A DNA stretch of 64,000 nucleotides from Propionibacteriaceae bacterium UBA7704 (GTDB lineage Bacteria > Actinomycetota > Actinomycetes > Propionibacteriales > Propionibacteriaceae). Position numbers and translations under genes: made by a program. The notes under the pieces were generated by a model. The model did no database searches. It was not told the origin of the DNA and was given only the letters and a program-made list of their open reading frames with translations. The stretch's first letter is position 1. Each line of letters opens with the position of its first letter. The stretch spans positions 1-64,000 of the forward strand of contig DLGC01000015.1 of the NCBI GenBank assembly GCA_002482525.1, read 5' to 3'. This document shows positions 51,233 through 59,773 of the stretch, one piece after another.

Positions 51233-54007
51233 ATGGTGCGACGTGAGGTGCTGCTGCGCGGGGTGGTGCAGGGGGTGGGGTTTCGGCCGCACGTTGCGGT
51301 GGTGGCGAAGCGGTATCCGATCACGGGGGTCGTCGGCAATGACGATCGGCAGGTTTTCATCGAGGCGCAAGGCGAACCCGAAGCGCTGGACGACTTCATC
51401 GCCGAGGTGGTGGGCACCTTGCCGCCGCTGGCCCGAGTGATCACCACCTCGCAGCGAACGCTGGAGCTCTGTGATGAGACGGGCTTTCGGATCGTTGCCA
51501 GTCGACATCTGCCGGGAGTACGGACGCTGATTCCCCCCGACGTCGCCACCTGCGAGGACTGTCTTGCCGATATGGCTGATCCGGGCAACCGCCGGTTCGG
51601 CTATGCCTTCACCACCTGCACCAACTGTGGACCGCGGCTGACGATCATCGAAGACCTGCCCTACGACCGCCCGGCCACCACGATGAAGGTCTTCGAGATG
51701 TGTCCGGCGTGTGCGTCGGAGTACACCGATCCGGCCGATCGGCGCTATCACGCTCAGCCGATCAGTTGCTATGACTGCGGGCCACGACTGTGGTTGGAGG
51801 ATGCTGCGGGCGGCCCTTCGACAAGCTCAGGGAACGGGCGGGCAGCAAGCGCAGGGAACGGAGGTGTCGAAGAGGCCGACTGCGACCGCAGGCAACTGCA
51901 CCACCCGCTGGCTGCGCTTGACGAAGCCCGCGACAACCAGGCCGCCGTGATCGCCGAGGCGGTTCGCCGACTGCGCGACGGCCAGATCCTGGCGGTGAAG
52001 GGCATCGGCGGCTTCCACCTGATGTGCGACGCGCGCAATCCCGAAGCGGTCGGACGGCTCCGCGAGCGTAAACGCCGCTCGGGCAAGCCGTTCGCGGTGA
52101 TGGTGGCCGACGTCGACGCGGCCCGGCACCTGGCCGAGCTCAGCCCTGACCAGATCGGCCAGCTCAGCAATCCGTCCCGACCGATCCTGATCGCGCCGAT
52201 GGCAGACGGCTACGACCTGGCCGACCAGGTCGCCCCGGGCCTGAGCGATGTCGGCCTGATGCTGCCCTATGCCCCGCTGCACACCGTGCTGCTGGCCGAC
52301 GGGCTGGCGTTGGTGGCCACCTCGGGCAACCTCAGCGAAGAACCCCTGTGTTTCACCAATGACGACGGCCGCACACGGTTGGCGCACCTGGTGGACGGCT
52401 TCCTGATGCACGACCGCGACATTCACGTGCCGGTGGAGGATTCGGTCATGTTGGCCCTGCCCGGCTCGGATGCGCTGCCGATTCGACGCTCCCGCGGCCA
52501 CGCCCCCTTGCCGGTGCTGCTACCCGAGCCGAGCTCGGGCTTCGACAAGCTCAGCCAGCGGGTAACTCCCCCCACCACCTCAACTCCGCTCTCTGAGCCT
52601 GTCGAAGGGGGCACGTCCGCGCCAGTCGTGCTGGCGGTGGGCGGTGAGCTGAAGAACACCTTCGCGCTGGCCATCGACGATCTGGCCTTTGTATCGGCCC
52701 ATGTGGGCGACATGGGATCGCTGGCCTCTCAGCAGGCGTTTGAGGCTTCGGTGGCTCAACTACTCGACATCCATCGCAAGGCCCCGGAGATCATCGTCTG
52801 CGATCTGCACCCGGGTTACGCGACCACCGGCTGGGCCGAGCGGTATGCCGACGCCCATGGCATCCCCTTGCTGCGGGTGCAGCACCACTATGCGCACGCG
52901 CTGTCGCTGCTGGCGGAGTACGGCATCGCGTCCGGGCCGGTGGTGGTGGCCGCCTTGGACGGCACCGGCTACGGCAGCGACGGCACGATCTGGGGTGGCG
53001 AGGTTCTCACCGTCGGTGTCGGCGGCGCCTCCCCGGCGGTCTGGGAGCGTGCCTGGCATGTGCCGGTGTTCTCGCTGGTCGGCGGTGATCGGGCGATTCG
53101 GCACCCCTGGCGGATCGCGCAGGGCCTGGCACATTCCTGGGGACTGGACCTTTCCGGCACCCCGGCGGCGACCGATGCTCCCGAAGCCGAACGCCGGTTG
53201 GTCGCTTCCCAACTCGACTCCGGAACCGGCGTGGTCTCTACCAGCTCAGCCGGACGGCTGTTCGACGCCGCATCAGCCATCCTCGGCCTCTGCCTGGACG
53301 CCACCTACGAGGCCCACGCCGCCATGTCCCTGGAACGAGCCGCCACCGACTGGCTGAAGCGCGGCGAAGCCCCCACCACCGGCTGGTTGAGGAGCGGCGA
53401 AGCCCCCACCACCGACTGGCTGAAGCGCGGCGAAGCCCCCACCACCGACTGGCTGAAGCGCGGCGGAAACCCCACCACCGGCTGGTTGAGGAGCGGCGAA
53501 GCCGCGCCTCGAAACCCCCACGCGCCGGCCGCTGGTTTCGAGACGCCCCTGCGGGGCTCCTCAACCAGCCGAGGAGAAGAACAGGGCTCGTCAACCAGCC
53601 GAGGAGAAGAACAGGGCTCGTCAACCAGCCGAGGAGAAGAACGGGGCTCGTCAACCAGCCGTAAGGATGGAACAGGCGACCCCGTGAGCCGAGTGGACGC
53701 GGGCTGTAGGGGTGTGTTCATCGAGCTCTTGAACAGCTCCGGGCGCAGCGTAGGCGAGCGAGCCTGGCGCTTCCATCTCGACCTGGCTGAGGTGTTCGCC
53801 AACCGCATGACTGACGCTGCGATTGCGGCCGATACCACCACTCTTGGGCTGACCGGGGGCGTCGCGGTGAACCGACTGTTCTCCACGGCTGTGGTCAACA
53901 CTCTCGCCGAACGTGGCTACACCGTGCTCACTCATCGAGTCGTGCCTCCCACCGATGGTGGATTGAGTCTGGGTCAGGCCTGGGCGGGACGATTGCTCCA
54001 TGATTGA
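51233..54007 (+). CDS. hypF: HypF carbamoyltransferase, enlarged by in-frame repeat insertions
   Basis: 924 residues; typical HypF is about 750-780. It makes the CN ligand precursor from carbamoyl phosphate with HypE. Acylphosphatase domain LLRGVVQGVGFRPH (5-18); two zinc fingers CEDC/CTNC and CPAC/CYDC (about 104-185); YrdC-like domain (about 225-430); Kae1-like domain with VQHHYAHALSLLAEYG and DGTGYGSDGTIWGGE. Three blocks look foreign: about residues 192-216, 435-460 and 706-810, each built from repeat DNA. The last splits the Kae1-like domain between LERAAT and DAGCRGVFIELL. All functional motifs and the C-terminal LTGGVAVN remain, so it may still work. Confidence 0.92.
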   Translation: MVRREVLLRGVVQGVGFRPHVAVVAKRYPITGVVGNDDRQVFIEAQGEPEALDDFIAEVVGTLPPLARVITTSQRTLELCDETGFRIVASRHLPGVRTLIPPDVATCEDCLADMADPGNRRFGYAFTTCTNCGPRLTIIEDLPYDRPATTMKVFEMCPACASEYTDPADRRYHAQPISCYDCGPRLWLEDAAGGPSTSSGNGRAASAGNGGVEEADCDRRQLHHPLAALDEARDNQAAVIAEAVRRLRDGQILAVKGIGGFHLMCDARNPEAVGRLRERKRRSGKPFAVMVADVDAARHLAELSPDQIGQLSNPSRPILIAPMADGYDLADQVAPGLSDVGLMLPYAPLHTVLLADGLALVATSGNLSEEPLCFTNDDGRTRLAHLVDGFLMHDRDIHVPVEDSVMLALPGSDALPIRRSRGHAPLPVLLPEPSSGFDKLSQRVTPPTTSTPLSEPVEGGTSAPVVLAVGGELKNTFALAIDDLAFVSAHVGDMGSLASQQAFEASVAQLLDIHRKAPEIIVCDLHPGYATTGWAERYADAHGIPLLRVQHHYAHALSLLAEYGIASGPVVVAALDGTGYGSDGTIWGGEVLTVGVGGASPAVWERAWHVPVFSLVGGDRAIRHPWRIAQGLAHSWGLDLSGTPAATDAPEAERRLVASQLDSGTGVVSTSSAGRLFDAASAILGLCLDATYEAHAAMSLERAATDWLKRGEAPTTGWLRSGEAPTTDWLKRGEAPTTDWLKRGGNPTTGWLRSGEAAPRNPHAPAAGFETPLRGSSTSRGEEQGSSTSRGEEQGSSTSRGEERGSSTSRKDGTGDPVSRVDAGCRGVFIELLNSSGRSVGERAWRFHLDLAEVFANRMTDAAIAADTTTLGLTGGVAVNRLFSTAVVNTLAERGYTVLTHRVVPPTDGGLSLGQAWAGRLLHD
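51806..51880. repeat. REP-like insertion within hypF (first)
   Basis: Contains GCCCTTCGACAAGCTCAGGG (51813-51832) and a degenerate second half ending GTGTCGAAGAGG. It encodes a low-complexity Gly/Ser segment after the second zinc finger. Frame is kept. Confidence 0.75.
52537..52610. repeat. REP-like inverted pair within hypF (second)
   Basis: GGGCTTCGACAAGCTCAG (52537-52554) and CTGAGCCTGTCGAAGGGG (52593-52610) in opposite orientation, read in frame as a Ser/Thr/Pro-rich linker between the YrdC-like and Kae1-like domains. Confidence 0.8.
53348..53661. repeat. Composite tandem-repeat insertion within hypF (third)
   Basis: Five 33-bp units (starts 53348, 53381, 53414, 53447, 53480) encode DWLKRGEAPTT-like peptides. 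Four 30-bp units (starts 53555, 53585, 53615, 53645) encode GSSTSRGEEQ. Between them an inverted pair (53480-53522 and 53533-53574) of a GGTTTCGAGACGCC...CTCCTCAACCAGCC-type element is visible, from which both arrays appear to derive. Periods of 33 and 30 keep the frame. Confidence 0.9.
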
Positions 54008-54048
54008 GGCGCAATGAACCGGTCCGGCGTCTGCGGGCAATACCGGTT

Positions 54049-54573
54049 GTGAGCAACCCCAACCTGGTAGCCGAACTCTTCGACACACATGCCGCGGAGC
54101 TCTACCGCTATCTCGCCAGGCGCGCTGGGCACACAGTGGCCGAGGAGGTCCTATCGCAGACCTTCCTGGTCGCAGTCGAGCAGCAGCATCGCTATGACCC
54201 GAACCGCGCCAGCGCTCGTGCCTGGCTGTACGGGATCGCGGTGAACCTGCTGCGGCACCACTATCGCAGTGAGACCCGGAAGTGGCAGGCCTACGCCCGC
54301 TACCCACTCGAGCTCGTGGACGACACCGCCGACGTGGCTACCAGCCGCGCCGATGCCACCGCAGCCCAACGAAGTCTGGCCCGGCCAATCGCCGAACTCA
54401 ACGAAGCCGACCGGGATGTGCTGCTGCTGTATGCGTGGGCGGATTTGTCCTACGCCGAAATCGCAGCCGCCCTGCACATTCCCGTCGGCACGGTGCGCTC
54501 ACGGCTTCATCGAGTGCGTACCCAGCTCCGGGTCGCGCTCTCCGACGACTCTGTTCAGGAGACCGTGTCATGA
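54049..54573 (+). CDS. ECF-type RNA polymerase sigma factor
   Basis: About 174 residues. Region 2: LFDTHAAELYRYLARRAGH ... AEEVLSQTFLVAVEQ; region 4: LNEADRDVLLLYAWADLSYAEIAAAL then PVGTVRSRLHRVRTQL. GTG 54049 is chosen over TTG 54004, which overlaps hypF; no clear ribosome site for either. Overlaps the next gene by ATGA. Its location within the hyp genes suggests possible control of hydrogenase expression, but this pair also occurs independently in actinobacteria. Confidence 0.82.
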   Translation: MSNPNLVAELFDTHAAELYRYLARRAGHTVAEEVLSQTFLVAVEQQHRYDPNRASARAWLYGIAVNLLRHHYRSETRKWQAYARYPLELVDDTADVATSRADATAAQRSLARPIAELNEADRDVLLLYAWADLSYAEIAAALHIPVGTVRSRLHRVRTQLRVALSDDSVQETVS

Positions 54574-55571
54574 CTCAACTCGACGACCTCGACCTGGAGG
54601 TCTTGCGTTCCATCAATAGCGATGTCACCGCCGACCCACGGACCTTGGCCGATATTCGCCAACAGGTATTGACCCCAAAGCCATCCCGCCGTCCTGGATG
54701 GCTGACACTAGCCGCCGCCGGTGCTGCGCTGGTGGCAATCGGTTCCGCAACGGCCCTGGCACTTCCCCACCTCAGCGCTCCCGCTGCAACGCCGAGCGCC
54801 ATCGCCTCTGAGCAGCCCAGCGTGGCTCAGTTCACTGCTGACGCTGCACGCGCCATCACCTTGAGCGCATCGAAACCCCAAGGCACCCAGTGGGTGAAGA
54901 TCACCCTGGTCAACGAATGGACCAACTACACCAATGCGGTCGGCGACAAGGTCACCAAGACTGATCACCCACACACAATCACCCGCATCACCGAGACGGT
55001 GTACGTGCCGCCGTCCAACTCCAAACGGTGGGTGCGGGTACTGGACTGGCGCGACATTCCACTAAGCGCCGACGCCACCAAGATGTGCGCTGACGACGGC
55101 TGCCACACCAGACTGAAGCCTCAGCGGGCCCGCCAAGGGAACTTCCCGGTTTCGGAGTTCGACGCGACATCCTGGGAGCCACCCCGCACCGCCCTCGCAG
55201 GTCTCACTGCAGATCCCACCGCACTACTGGCCAAGGCCCGCAGTGAACTACCGGCAGCGATTCGCAACGACCCGTCCGCTCAACTCGCCTGGTTCGCCGG
55301 AAAGATGGGCAACACCTGGGTCGCCGATGCCGACCTTCGCGCAGCCATGTTCACCGCCATCGGAGCCATAGACGGCGTCCGCCTGCAAACCGGGGTGACG
55401 ATCAAGGGACACACCGGGACGGCCCTGATCGCAGCCAGCACGCACTCCAACAACGCCTACCAACTCGTCTTTGATCCGAAGGACTACCGCCTGATTGGCT
55501 GGCGCATCACCGGCGACCGAGCTCCCACCGAAGCACTCTACGAAAGTGAGCTCGTCTCCTCCGCACCGTAG
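54570..55571 (+). CDS. CU044_5270-type membrane protein, sigma-factor partner
   Basis: 333 residues: a cytoplasmic N-terminus of about 45 residues (DLDLEVLRSINSDVTADPRTL), one membrane helix (about 48-68, WLTLAAAGAALVAIGSATAL), and an external domain of about 260 residues with one Cys pair (MCADDGCHT). Proteins of this layout follow ECF sigma genes in actinobacteria and are presumed anti-sigma or signal-sensing partners. ATGA overlap with the sigma gene supports a unit. Followed by a strong hairpin. Confidence 0.72.
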   Translation: MTQLDDLDLEVLRSINSDVTADPRTLADIRQQVLTPKPSRRPGWLTLAAAGAALVAIGSATALALPHLSAPAATPSAIASEQPSVAQFTADAARAITLSASKPQGTQWVKITLVNEWTNYTNAVGDKVTKTDHPHTITRITETVYVPPSNSKRWVRVLDWRDIPLSADATKMCADDGCHTRLKPQRARQGNFPVSEFDATSWEPPRTALAGLTADPTALLAKARSELPAAIRNDPSAQLAWFAGKMGNTWVADADLRAAMFTAIGAIDGVRLQTGVTIKGHTGTALIAASTHSNNAYQLVFDPKDYRLIGWRITGDRAPTEALYESELVSSAP

Positions 55572-55581
55572 CTTCGAGCCC

Positions 55582-55615
55582 GTGAGGCGGCGACTGCGAG
55601 CAGTCGTCGCCTCAC
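55582..55615. terminator. Bidirectional terminator between convergent genes
   Basis: 14-bp stem GTGAGGCGGCGACT with one G-T wobble and a 6-nt loop, between the sigma-partner gene and the convergent pentapeptide gene, overlapping the latter's stop codon. Confidence 0.75.
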
Positions 55616-56280
55616 TCAACGATGAGCCCTAGTCGCGCCGCCAGAATCGGTGCCAGATCGAAGAGTTGATCCGGAGAGATCGTGGCCCCACGCAGGCCTT
55701 CAGGATCGGTGACGTCGGCCAGCTCGGCGCCACGCAGATCAACATCGCGAAGGCTGGAATGACCCAGCTCCAACCGGGTGATTCGACAACCCGAGAGTGC
55801 CACCCGGGTGGCCTTCGCTCGGGAAACATCGAGATCCTCGATCACGCAATCAGTGAAGGACACGTCATTGAGGATGGCTTCGCGCAGATTGACGTAGCCG
55901 AGCTTGCAGCCGGTGAACGCCACCTGACGTAGGTCGGCGTCGTAGGCCTCGACCGACCCGATCCGACTGGTCAGCACTTCGGTGTTGGCCCAGCCTGCAT
56001 TGGGTGCCGACAACGCGACGACGTCCAGCTGTTCCAGACGGCAGTTGATGAGAGTGAGGGCGGGCGCCTTCCAGGTGCGGCAGGTCAGTCCGCGCAGCCG
56101 AGAATCCGACAGCCGCCGGCGAATCTCCCAGCGCAGTTCGGAAACCGCCACGTCGACCACATCGACCTCTTCCAGGTCATCGCCCTCGGCGTCGAGAAAG
56201 GCCGAGGTTGCGTCGGCGTCCAACACGCCAAAGGTCAGCGACGGCGGCCGGGGGGCTCGCGTGCCCGGCTGGGTGGCCAT
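55612..56280 (-). CDS. Pentapeptide-repeat protein
   Basis: 222 residues. From about 55 to 205 the sequence follows the A(D/N)Lxx five-residue helix pattern (RLRGL, DLRQV, NLREA, DLDVS, DVDLRGAELADV), predicting a right-handed quadrilateral beta-helix. The first 50 residues are acidic. It overlaps the hypE stop (TGATG at 56280), so it is co-translated with a hydrogenase maturation gene. Function unknown; a role in maturation is only suggested by position. Confidence 0.82.
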   Translation of the reverse strand: MATQPGTRAPRPPSLTFGVLDADATSAFLDAEGDDLEEVDVVDVAVSELRWEIRRRLSDSRLRGLTCRTWKAPALTLINCRLEQLDVVALSAPNAGWANTEVLTSRIGSVEAYDADLRQVAFTGCKLGYVNLREAILNDVSFTDCVIEDLDVSRAKATRVALSGCRITRLELGHSSLRDVDLRGAELADVTDPEGLRGATISPDQLFDLAPILAARLGLIVE

Positions 56281-57383
56281 CAGCAGATCCGCGGCAGCGG
56301 ATCGCCGACCAGCATGTCGACCATTCGGGTGCCGCCGAAGGCGGTCACCAGCACGACTGAGGACGCCGGTTCGGTGACCAGCCGTCCGACCAGGGCCGCT
56401 TCGTCGCCACCAGGCAGTGCCTGGACGGCGGCCAGTGCAGCATCGGCTTCGTCGGCGGGCACCACGGCCACGAAGGTGCCTTCGTTGGCCACATACAGCG
56501 GGTCGATGCCGAGCATGTCGCAGGCGCCGCGGGTCATGTCATGCACCCGCACGGCCTCGTCTTCGACGACCACCCCCAGGCCGGTGGCCTGAGCGAGCTC
56601 GTTGAGCACCGTGCCCAGACCGCCGCGGGTGGCGTCGCGCATCCAGCGGGTGTTGGGGGCGGCGGCCAGCAGCGCTTCGGTCATGGCGTTGACCGCCCGA
56701 GTGTCGGAGGCGATGGGGGCGTCGATAGCCAGATCCCCGCGCGCCAGCATGACGGCCATGCCGTGATCGGCGATGGCACCCGACAGCAGAATCTTGTCCC
56801 CACGCTGCACCTGGGCAGCGCCCAGAGTGCGTCCAGCGGGTACGACGCCAACCCCGGCAGTGGTGATGAACAGTTGATCGGCCGCCCCGCGGGAGACCAC
56901 CTTGGTGTCGCCCGTGATGATGCGCACTCCGGCAGTCTCGGCTGCGGCGCGCATGGCCGCCACTTCGCGGCGGAGCACCGCCACCGAGAGCCCCTCTTCG
57001 ATCACGAAGGCTGCCGACATGGCAACCGGCACCGCACCGGAGACCGACAGATCATTGACGGTGCCGTTGACCGCCAACTCGCCGATGGATCCGCCCGGGA
57101 ACTGAATCGGAGAAACCACATAGGAGTCGGTCGACATCGCCAGTCGGGCACCGGGCGCCAGCTCGGGCAGGTCGATCACACCGGCATCGCCGAGTTCGGA
57201 GAGCACGTCGTTGCCGTAGCCGTCCAAGAAGACCGACTCCACAAGGGCGGCCGATGCTTTGCCGCCAGCACCGTGAGCCACGGTGATGTGATCATCGGTG
57301 AGTCTGGGACGCCGGGCGCGCACCTGGTCGATACGGGCGTTCACGCCGGATTCGTCGTCGTTGAGCCGGTTCTTGGGATCCAC
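56280..57383 (-). CDS. hypE: HypE carbamoyl dehydratase
   Basis: 367 residues of the PurM/ThiL-like family. ITVAHGAGGKASAALV (N-terminal ATP site), STDSYVVSP, GTVNDLSVSGA, RDATRGGLGTVLNELA, and the essential C-terminal PRIC whose Cys carries the carbamoyl/cyanide group from HypF. GTG 57383 is chosen with GGAG 8 nt upstream; the longer open frame reads into hypC2. Gene order is hypE then pentapeptide on the minus strand. Confidence 0.94.
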   Translation of the reverse strand: MDPKNRLNDDESGVNARIDQVRARRPRLTDDHITVAHGAGGKASAALVESVFLDGYGNDVLSELGDAGVIDLPELAPGARLAMSTDSYVVSPIQFPGGSIGELAVNGTVNDLSVSGAVPVAMSAAFVIEEGLSVAVLRREVAAMRAAAETAGVRIITGDTKVVSRGAADQLFITTAGVGVVPAGRTLGAAQVQRGDKILLSGAIADHGMAVMLARGDLAIDAPIASDTRAVNAMTEALLAAAPNTRWMRDATRGGLGTVLNELAQATGLGVVVEDEAVRVHDMTRGACDMLGIDPLYVANEGTFVAVVPADEADAALAAVQALPGGDEAALVGRLVTEPASSVVLVTAFGGTRMVDMLVGDPLPRIC

Positions 57384-57461
57384 TGCTGCGCTCCGCTCTG
57401 TGCCTGCAACGGGACGCGCGGCTGGCGCAAACCCCGTCTCGGAGGTGATGATAGCCGCAGC

Positions 57462-57477
57462 CCCGGTTCTGACCGGG
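57462..57477. promoter_or_regulatory. Inverted repeat in the hypE/hypC divergent gap
   Basis: CCCGGT-TCTG-ACCGGG, ending 17 nt before the hypC start. Could be an operator or a 5' hairpin near the ribosome site. No partner protein known. Confidence 0.4.
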
Positions 57478-57494
57478 CGATGGTAGGAGAAGGT

Positions 57495-57770
57495 ATGTGC
57501 TTGGGAGTTCCGGCCGAAGTGGTGGCGATTCCCGACCCGCAGGTTCCGCGGGCGACGGTGGCCATCAGTGGCGTTGAGCGGGTGGTCGCCACTGATCTGT
57601 TGATGGATGACGATCTGGGCGTCGGCGACTGGGTGCTGGTCCATGTGGGGTTCGCGCTGAGCAAGATCGACGCCGACGAGGCCGCTATGACCTTGGACCA
57701 GATCAAACGCCTGGGCAACAACACCTTCGAAGACGAACTGGCCTCCTTCGCCAGCACCACGATCGAATAG
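57495..57770 (+). CDS. hypC: HypC hydrogenase maturation chaperone (copy 2)
   Basis: 91 residues starting MCLGVPAEVV with the essential Cys2; core GDWVLVHVGFALSKIDADEA. AGGAGAAGG lies just upstream of the ATG. It precedes hypD by 7 bp, matching the HypC-HypD complex that assembles the Fe(CN)2CO group, so this is the general-purpose copy. Confidence 0.93.
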   Translation: MCLGVPAEVVAIPDPQVPRATVAISGVERVVATDLLMDDDLGVGDWVLVHVGFALSKIDADEAAMTLDQIKRLGNNTFEDELASFASTTIE

Positions 57771-57777
57771 CCGAATC

Positions 57778-58929
57778 ATGAAGTACGTCGACGAATACCG
57801 CGATCCGGTCGCGGCCAAGGCATTGCTGGCCACCATCAAGGCACAGGCAGCCAGGCTGGAGCGTCCGATCGCGGTCATGGAAATCTGCGGCGGCCACACC
57901 CACACCATTTACCGCCACGGCTTGGAGCATCTGCTGCCCGCGGAGATCGAGTTGATCCACGGACCGGGCTGCCCGGTGTGCGTGATCCCGATGGGTCGGG
58001 TCGATGACGCCATGTGGCTGGCCCGCCAGCCGAATGTGATCCTGACCACCTTCGGCGACATGATGCGCGTGCCTGGCTCGCAGGGTTCGTCGCTGCTGGA
58101 CGAGCGCGCCAACGGCGCCGATGTGCGGTTCGTCTACTCCCCCTTGGATGCGTTGAAGATCGCTGCGGAGAACCCCGACAAAGAGGTTGTGTTCTTCTCC
58201 GTCGGCTTCGAGACCACCGCACCGTCGACCGCAGTCACCTTGGAGCGTGCCCGGCTGCAGAAGGTCCCGAACTTCTCGGTGTTCTCCAATCACGTCACGA
58301 TCGAACCGCCCTTGCGAGCCATCGTGAACGGCGGCGAGACCCGAGTGGACGCCTTCATCGGGCCGGGCCATGTGGCCACCGTGGTGGGCACCGATGCCTT
58401 CGAGTTCTTGCCCAAGGAGTTCAATCTGCCGGTGGTGGTGACCGGCTTTGAGCCGCTGGACATTCTGCAGGCCATCGCGATGATCGGCGAGCAGTTCGTC
58501 ACCGGCCAGGTCGCTGCCGGAAAGGCGCAGGTCGGCAACCAGTACGCCCGAGTGGTGCGTCCGGAAGGGAACCTGGCGGCGCTGAAACTCATGGGCCGCA
58601 CTTTCGCGTTGCGCGACACCTTCGAGTGGCGCGGTCTGGGCTGGATCGAGAAGTCGGGCCTGGGGGTGTCGCCGGAGTATTCCCCGTGGGATGCCGAGGT
58701 GAAGTTCAGCGTGCCCGGTGAGCGCGCAGCCGACCCGGCGGCGTGTGAATGCGGCGCGGTGCTGACCGGTCAGATCAAGCCGTGGCAGTGCAAGGTGTTC
58801 GGTACCGCGTGTACTCCGGACAAACCGATCGGCACCTGCATGGTTTCACCCGAGGGTGCCTGCGCGGCCTACTACAACTTCGGACGCATCGATCGTGACG
58901 TAGCCCAGTCAGTGGTGATTCAGGACTGA
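57778..58929 (+). CDS. hypD: HypD hydrogenase maturation iron-sulfur protein
   Basis: 383 residues. Conserved MEICGGHTHTIYRHG (Cys at about 37), HGPGCPVCVIPMGR (about 60-73), FFSVGFETTAPSTA, GFEPLDIL, and a C-terminal cysteine set (ACECG, QCKVFG, CTPDKPIGTCMVSPEGACAAYY) that holds the [4Fe-4S] cluster. Scaffold for Fe(CN)2CO assembly with HypC. Last gene of the hyp cluster. Confidence 0.95.
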   Translation: MKYVDEYRDPVAAKALLATIKAQAARLERPIAVMEICGGHTHTIYRHGLEHLLPAEIELIHGPGCPVCVIPMGRVDDAMWLARQPNVILTTFGDMMRVPGSQGSSLLDERANGADVRFVYSPLDALKIAAENPDKEVVFFSVGFETTAPSTAVTLERARLQKVPNFSVFSNHVTIEPPLRAIVNGGETRVDAFIGPGHVATVVGTDAFEFLPKEFNLPVVVTGFEPLDILQAIAMIGEQFVTGQVAAGKAQVGNQYARVVRPEGNLAALKLMGRTFALRDTFEWRGLGWIEKSGLGVSPEYSPWDAEVKFSVPGERAADPAACECGAVLTGQIKPWQCKVFGTACTPDKPIGTCMVSPEGACAAYYNFGRIDRDVAQSVVIQD

Positions 58930-58989
58930 CCCTGTCGGGGAAACCCGAGATGGGCGTCGGCCGGTGGGTAGGGGCGGCGTCCGCGCCGC

Positions 58990-59658
58990 TCAGCTGTCGG
59001 CGCGGGGCTGCTGCCAAGGCTCGTCCTGGCCCGGCAGCGTAGGCCAGGCCTCTGGCGTGGGGGACGCGGCTTCAGCGATGCCCAGTGGTTCGTTGCCGTG
59101 TTCAGCAGCCGTCAGCCTGGGTCGCAGATAAGGAAGCAGGGTTGGACCTGCCGTCTTGATCACCGCACGTTCGTGATCAAGATCGGTGACGCAAGCCCTC
59201 CCCAGATTGCGCACCTTCTCCAGGGCCGCAAGTTCGACCAGGTTGGCAGCAAGACCGCCAACGCGATCGGGGTCGAGGCGCCACACATTGTGCGATACCT
59301 CGGTGCCGAGATCCTTGGCGGCGGCGGCGATCGCCGGTGCCACCAGGCGATCAGTCCATTCGTGGGACATCGGCCCGCGCAGCGAAAGCACAACGAAGTT
59401 GAGTAGTAAGAGCACGCTGATGTGCAGCAAGAGATCGTCATCCTTGACGAAGAAGACCCAGACGACGGCGGCGATCGACAGCGTCACCATCACCAGGAGG
59501 ATCAGCCAACGCCAGAAGGCCATCAGGCGCACCGTGACCGGTGGGCTGGTGGCTGGCCAGTCTCCAATGGTCACGCGGATCCGATCGTGCCTTCGCAGCC
59601 AGGCCTGAAACCGGATGCCGACGCCGGGCCTGCCGTCAGCCGGGGGCTTGATGCTCAT
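58990..59658 (-). CDS. Unknown two-helix membrane protein
   Basis: 222 residues. Two hydrophobic helices (about 46-67 and 75-93) separated by VKDDD, then a soluble C-terminal region with acidic and Pro-rich tail (PTLPGQDEPWQQPR). No family recognised. GAGGTG precedes ATG 59658. Divergent from the phosphoglycerol-transferase pair. Confidence 0.6.
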   Translation of the reverse strand: MSIKPPADGRPGVGIRFQAWLRRHDRIRVTIGDWPATSPPVTVRLMAFWRWLILLVMVTLSIAAVVWVFFVKDDDLLLHISVLLLLNFVVLSLRGPMSHEWTDRLVAPAIAAAAKDLGTEVSHNVWRLDPDRVGGLAANLVELAALEKVRNLGRACVTDLDHERAVIKTAGPTLLPYLRPRLTAAEHGNEPLGIAEAASPTPEAWPTLPGQDEPWQQPRADS

Positions 59659-59773
59659 CGCTTGCACCTCGTGTCAGTGATCAGACCATCGCAACAGCGC
59701 CAAGAATAGAGAATGCTGATCTCCTATTCAGGCGGGTCAGCTGAAACGTAGTGCAGCTACTATTGCCTGCGCC

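Noticed and set aside
53348..53661. CRISPR-like array
   Set aside because: The 33-bp and 30-bp units are directly abutting with no spacers, and they are in frame within hypF.
57384..57908. N-terminal extension of HypE
   Set aside because: Reads antisense through hypC2 and hypD; HypE family length and a ribosome site support 57383.
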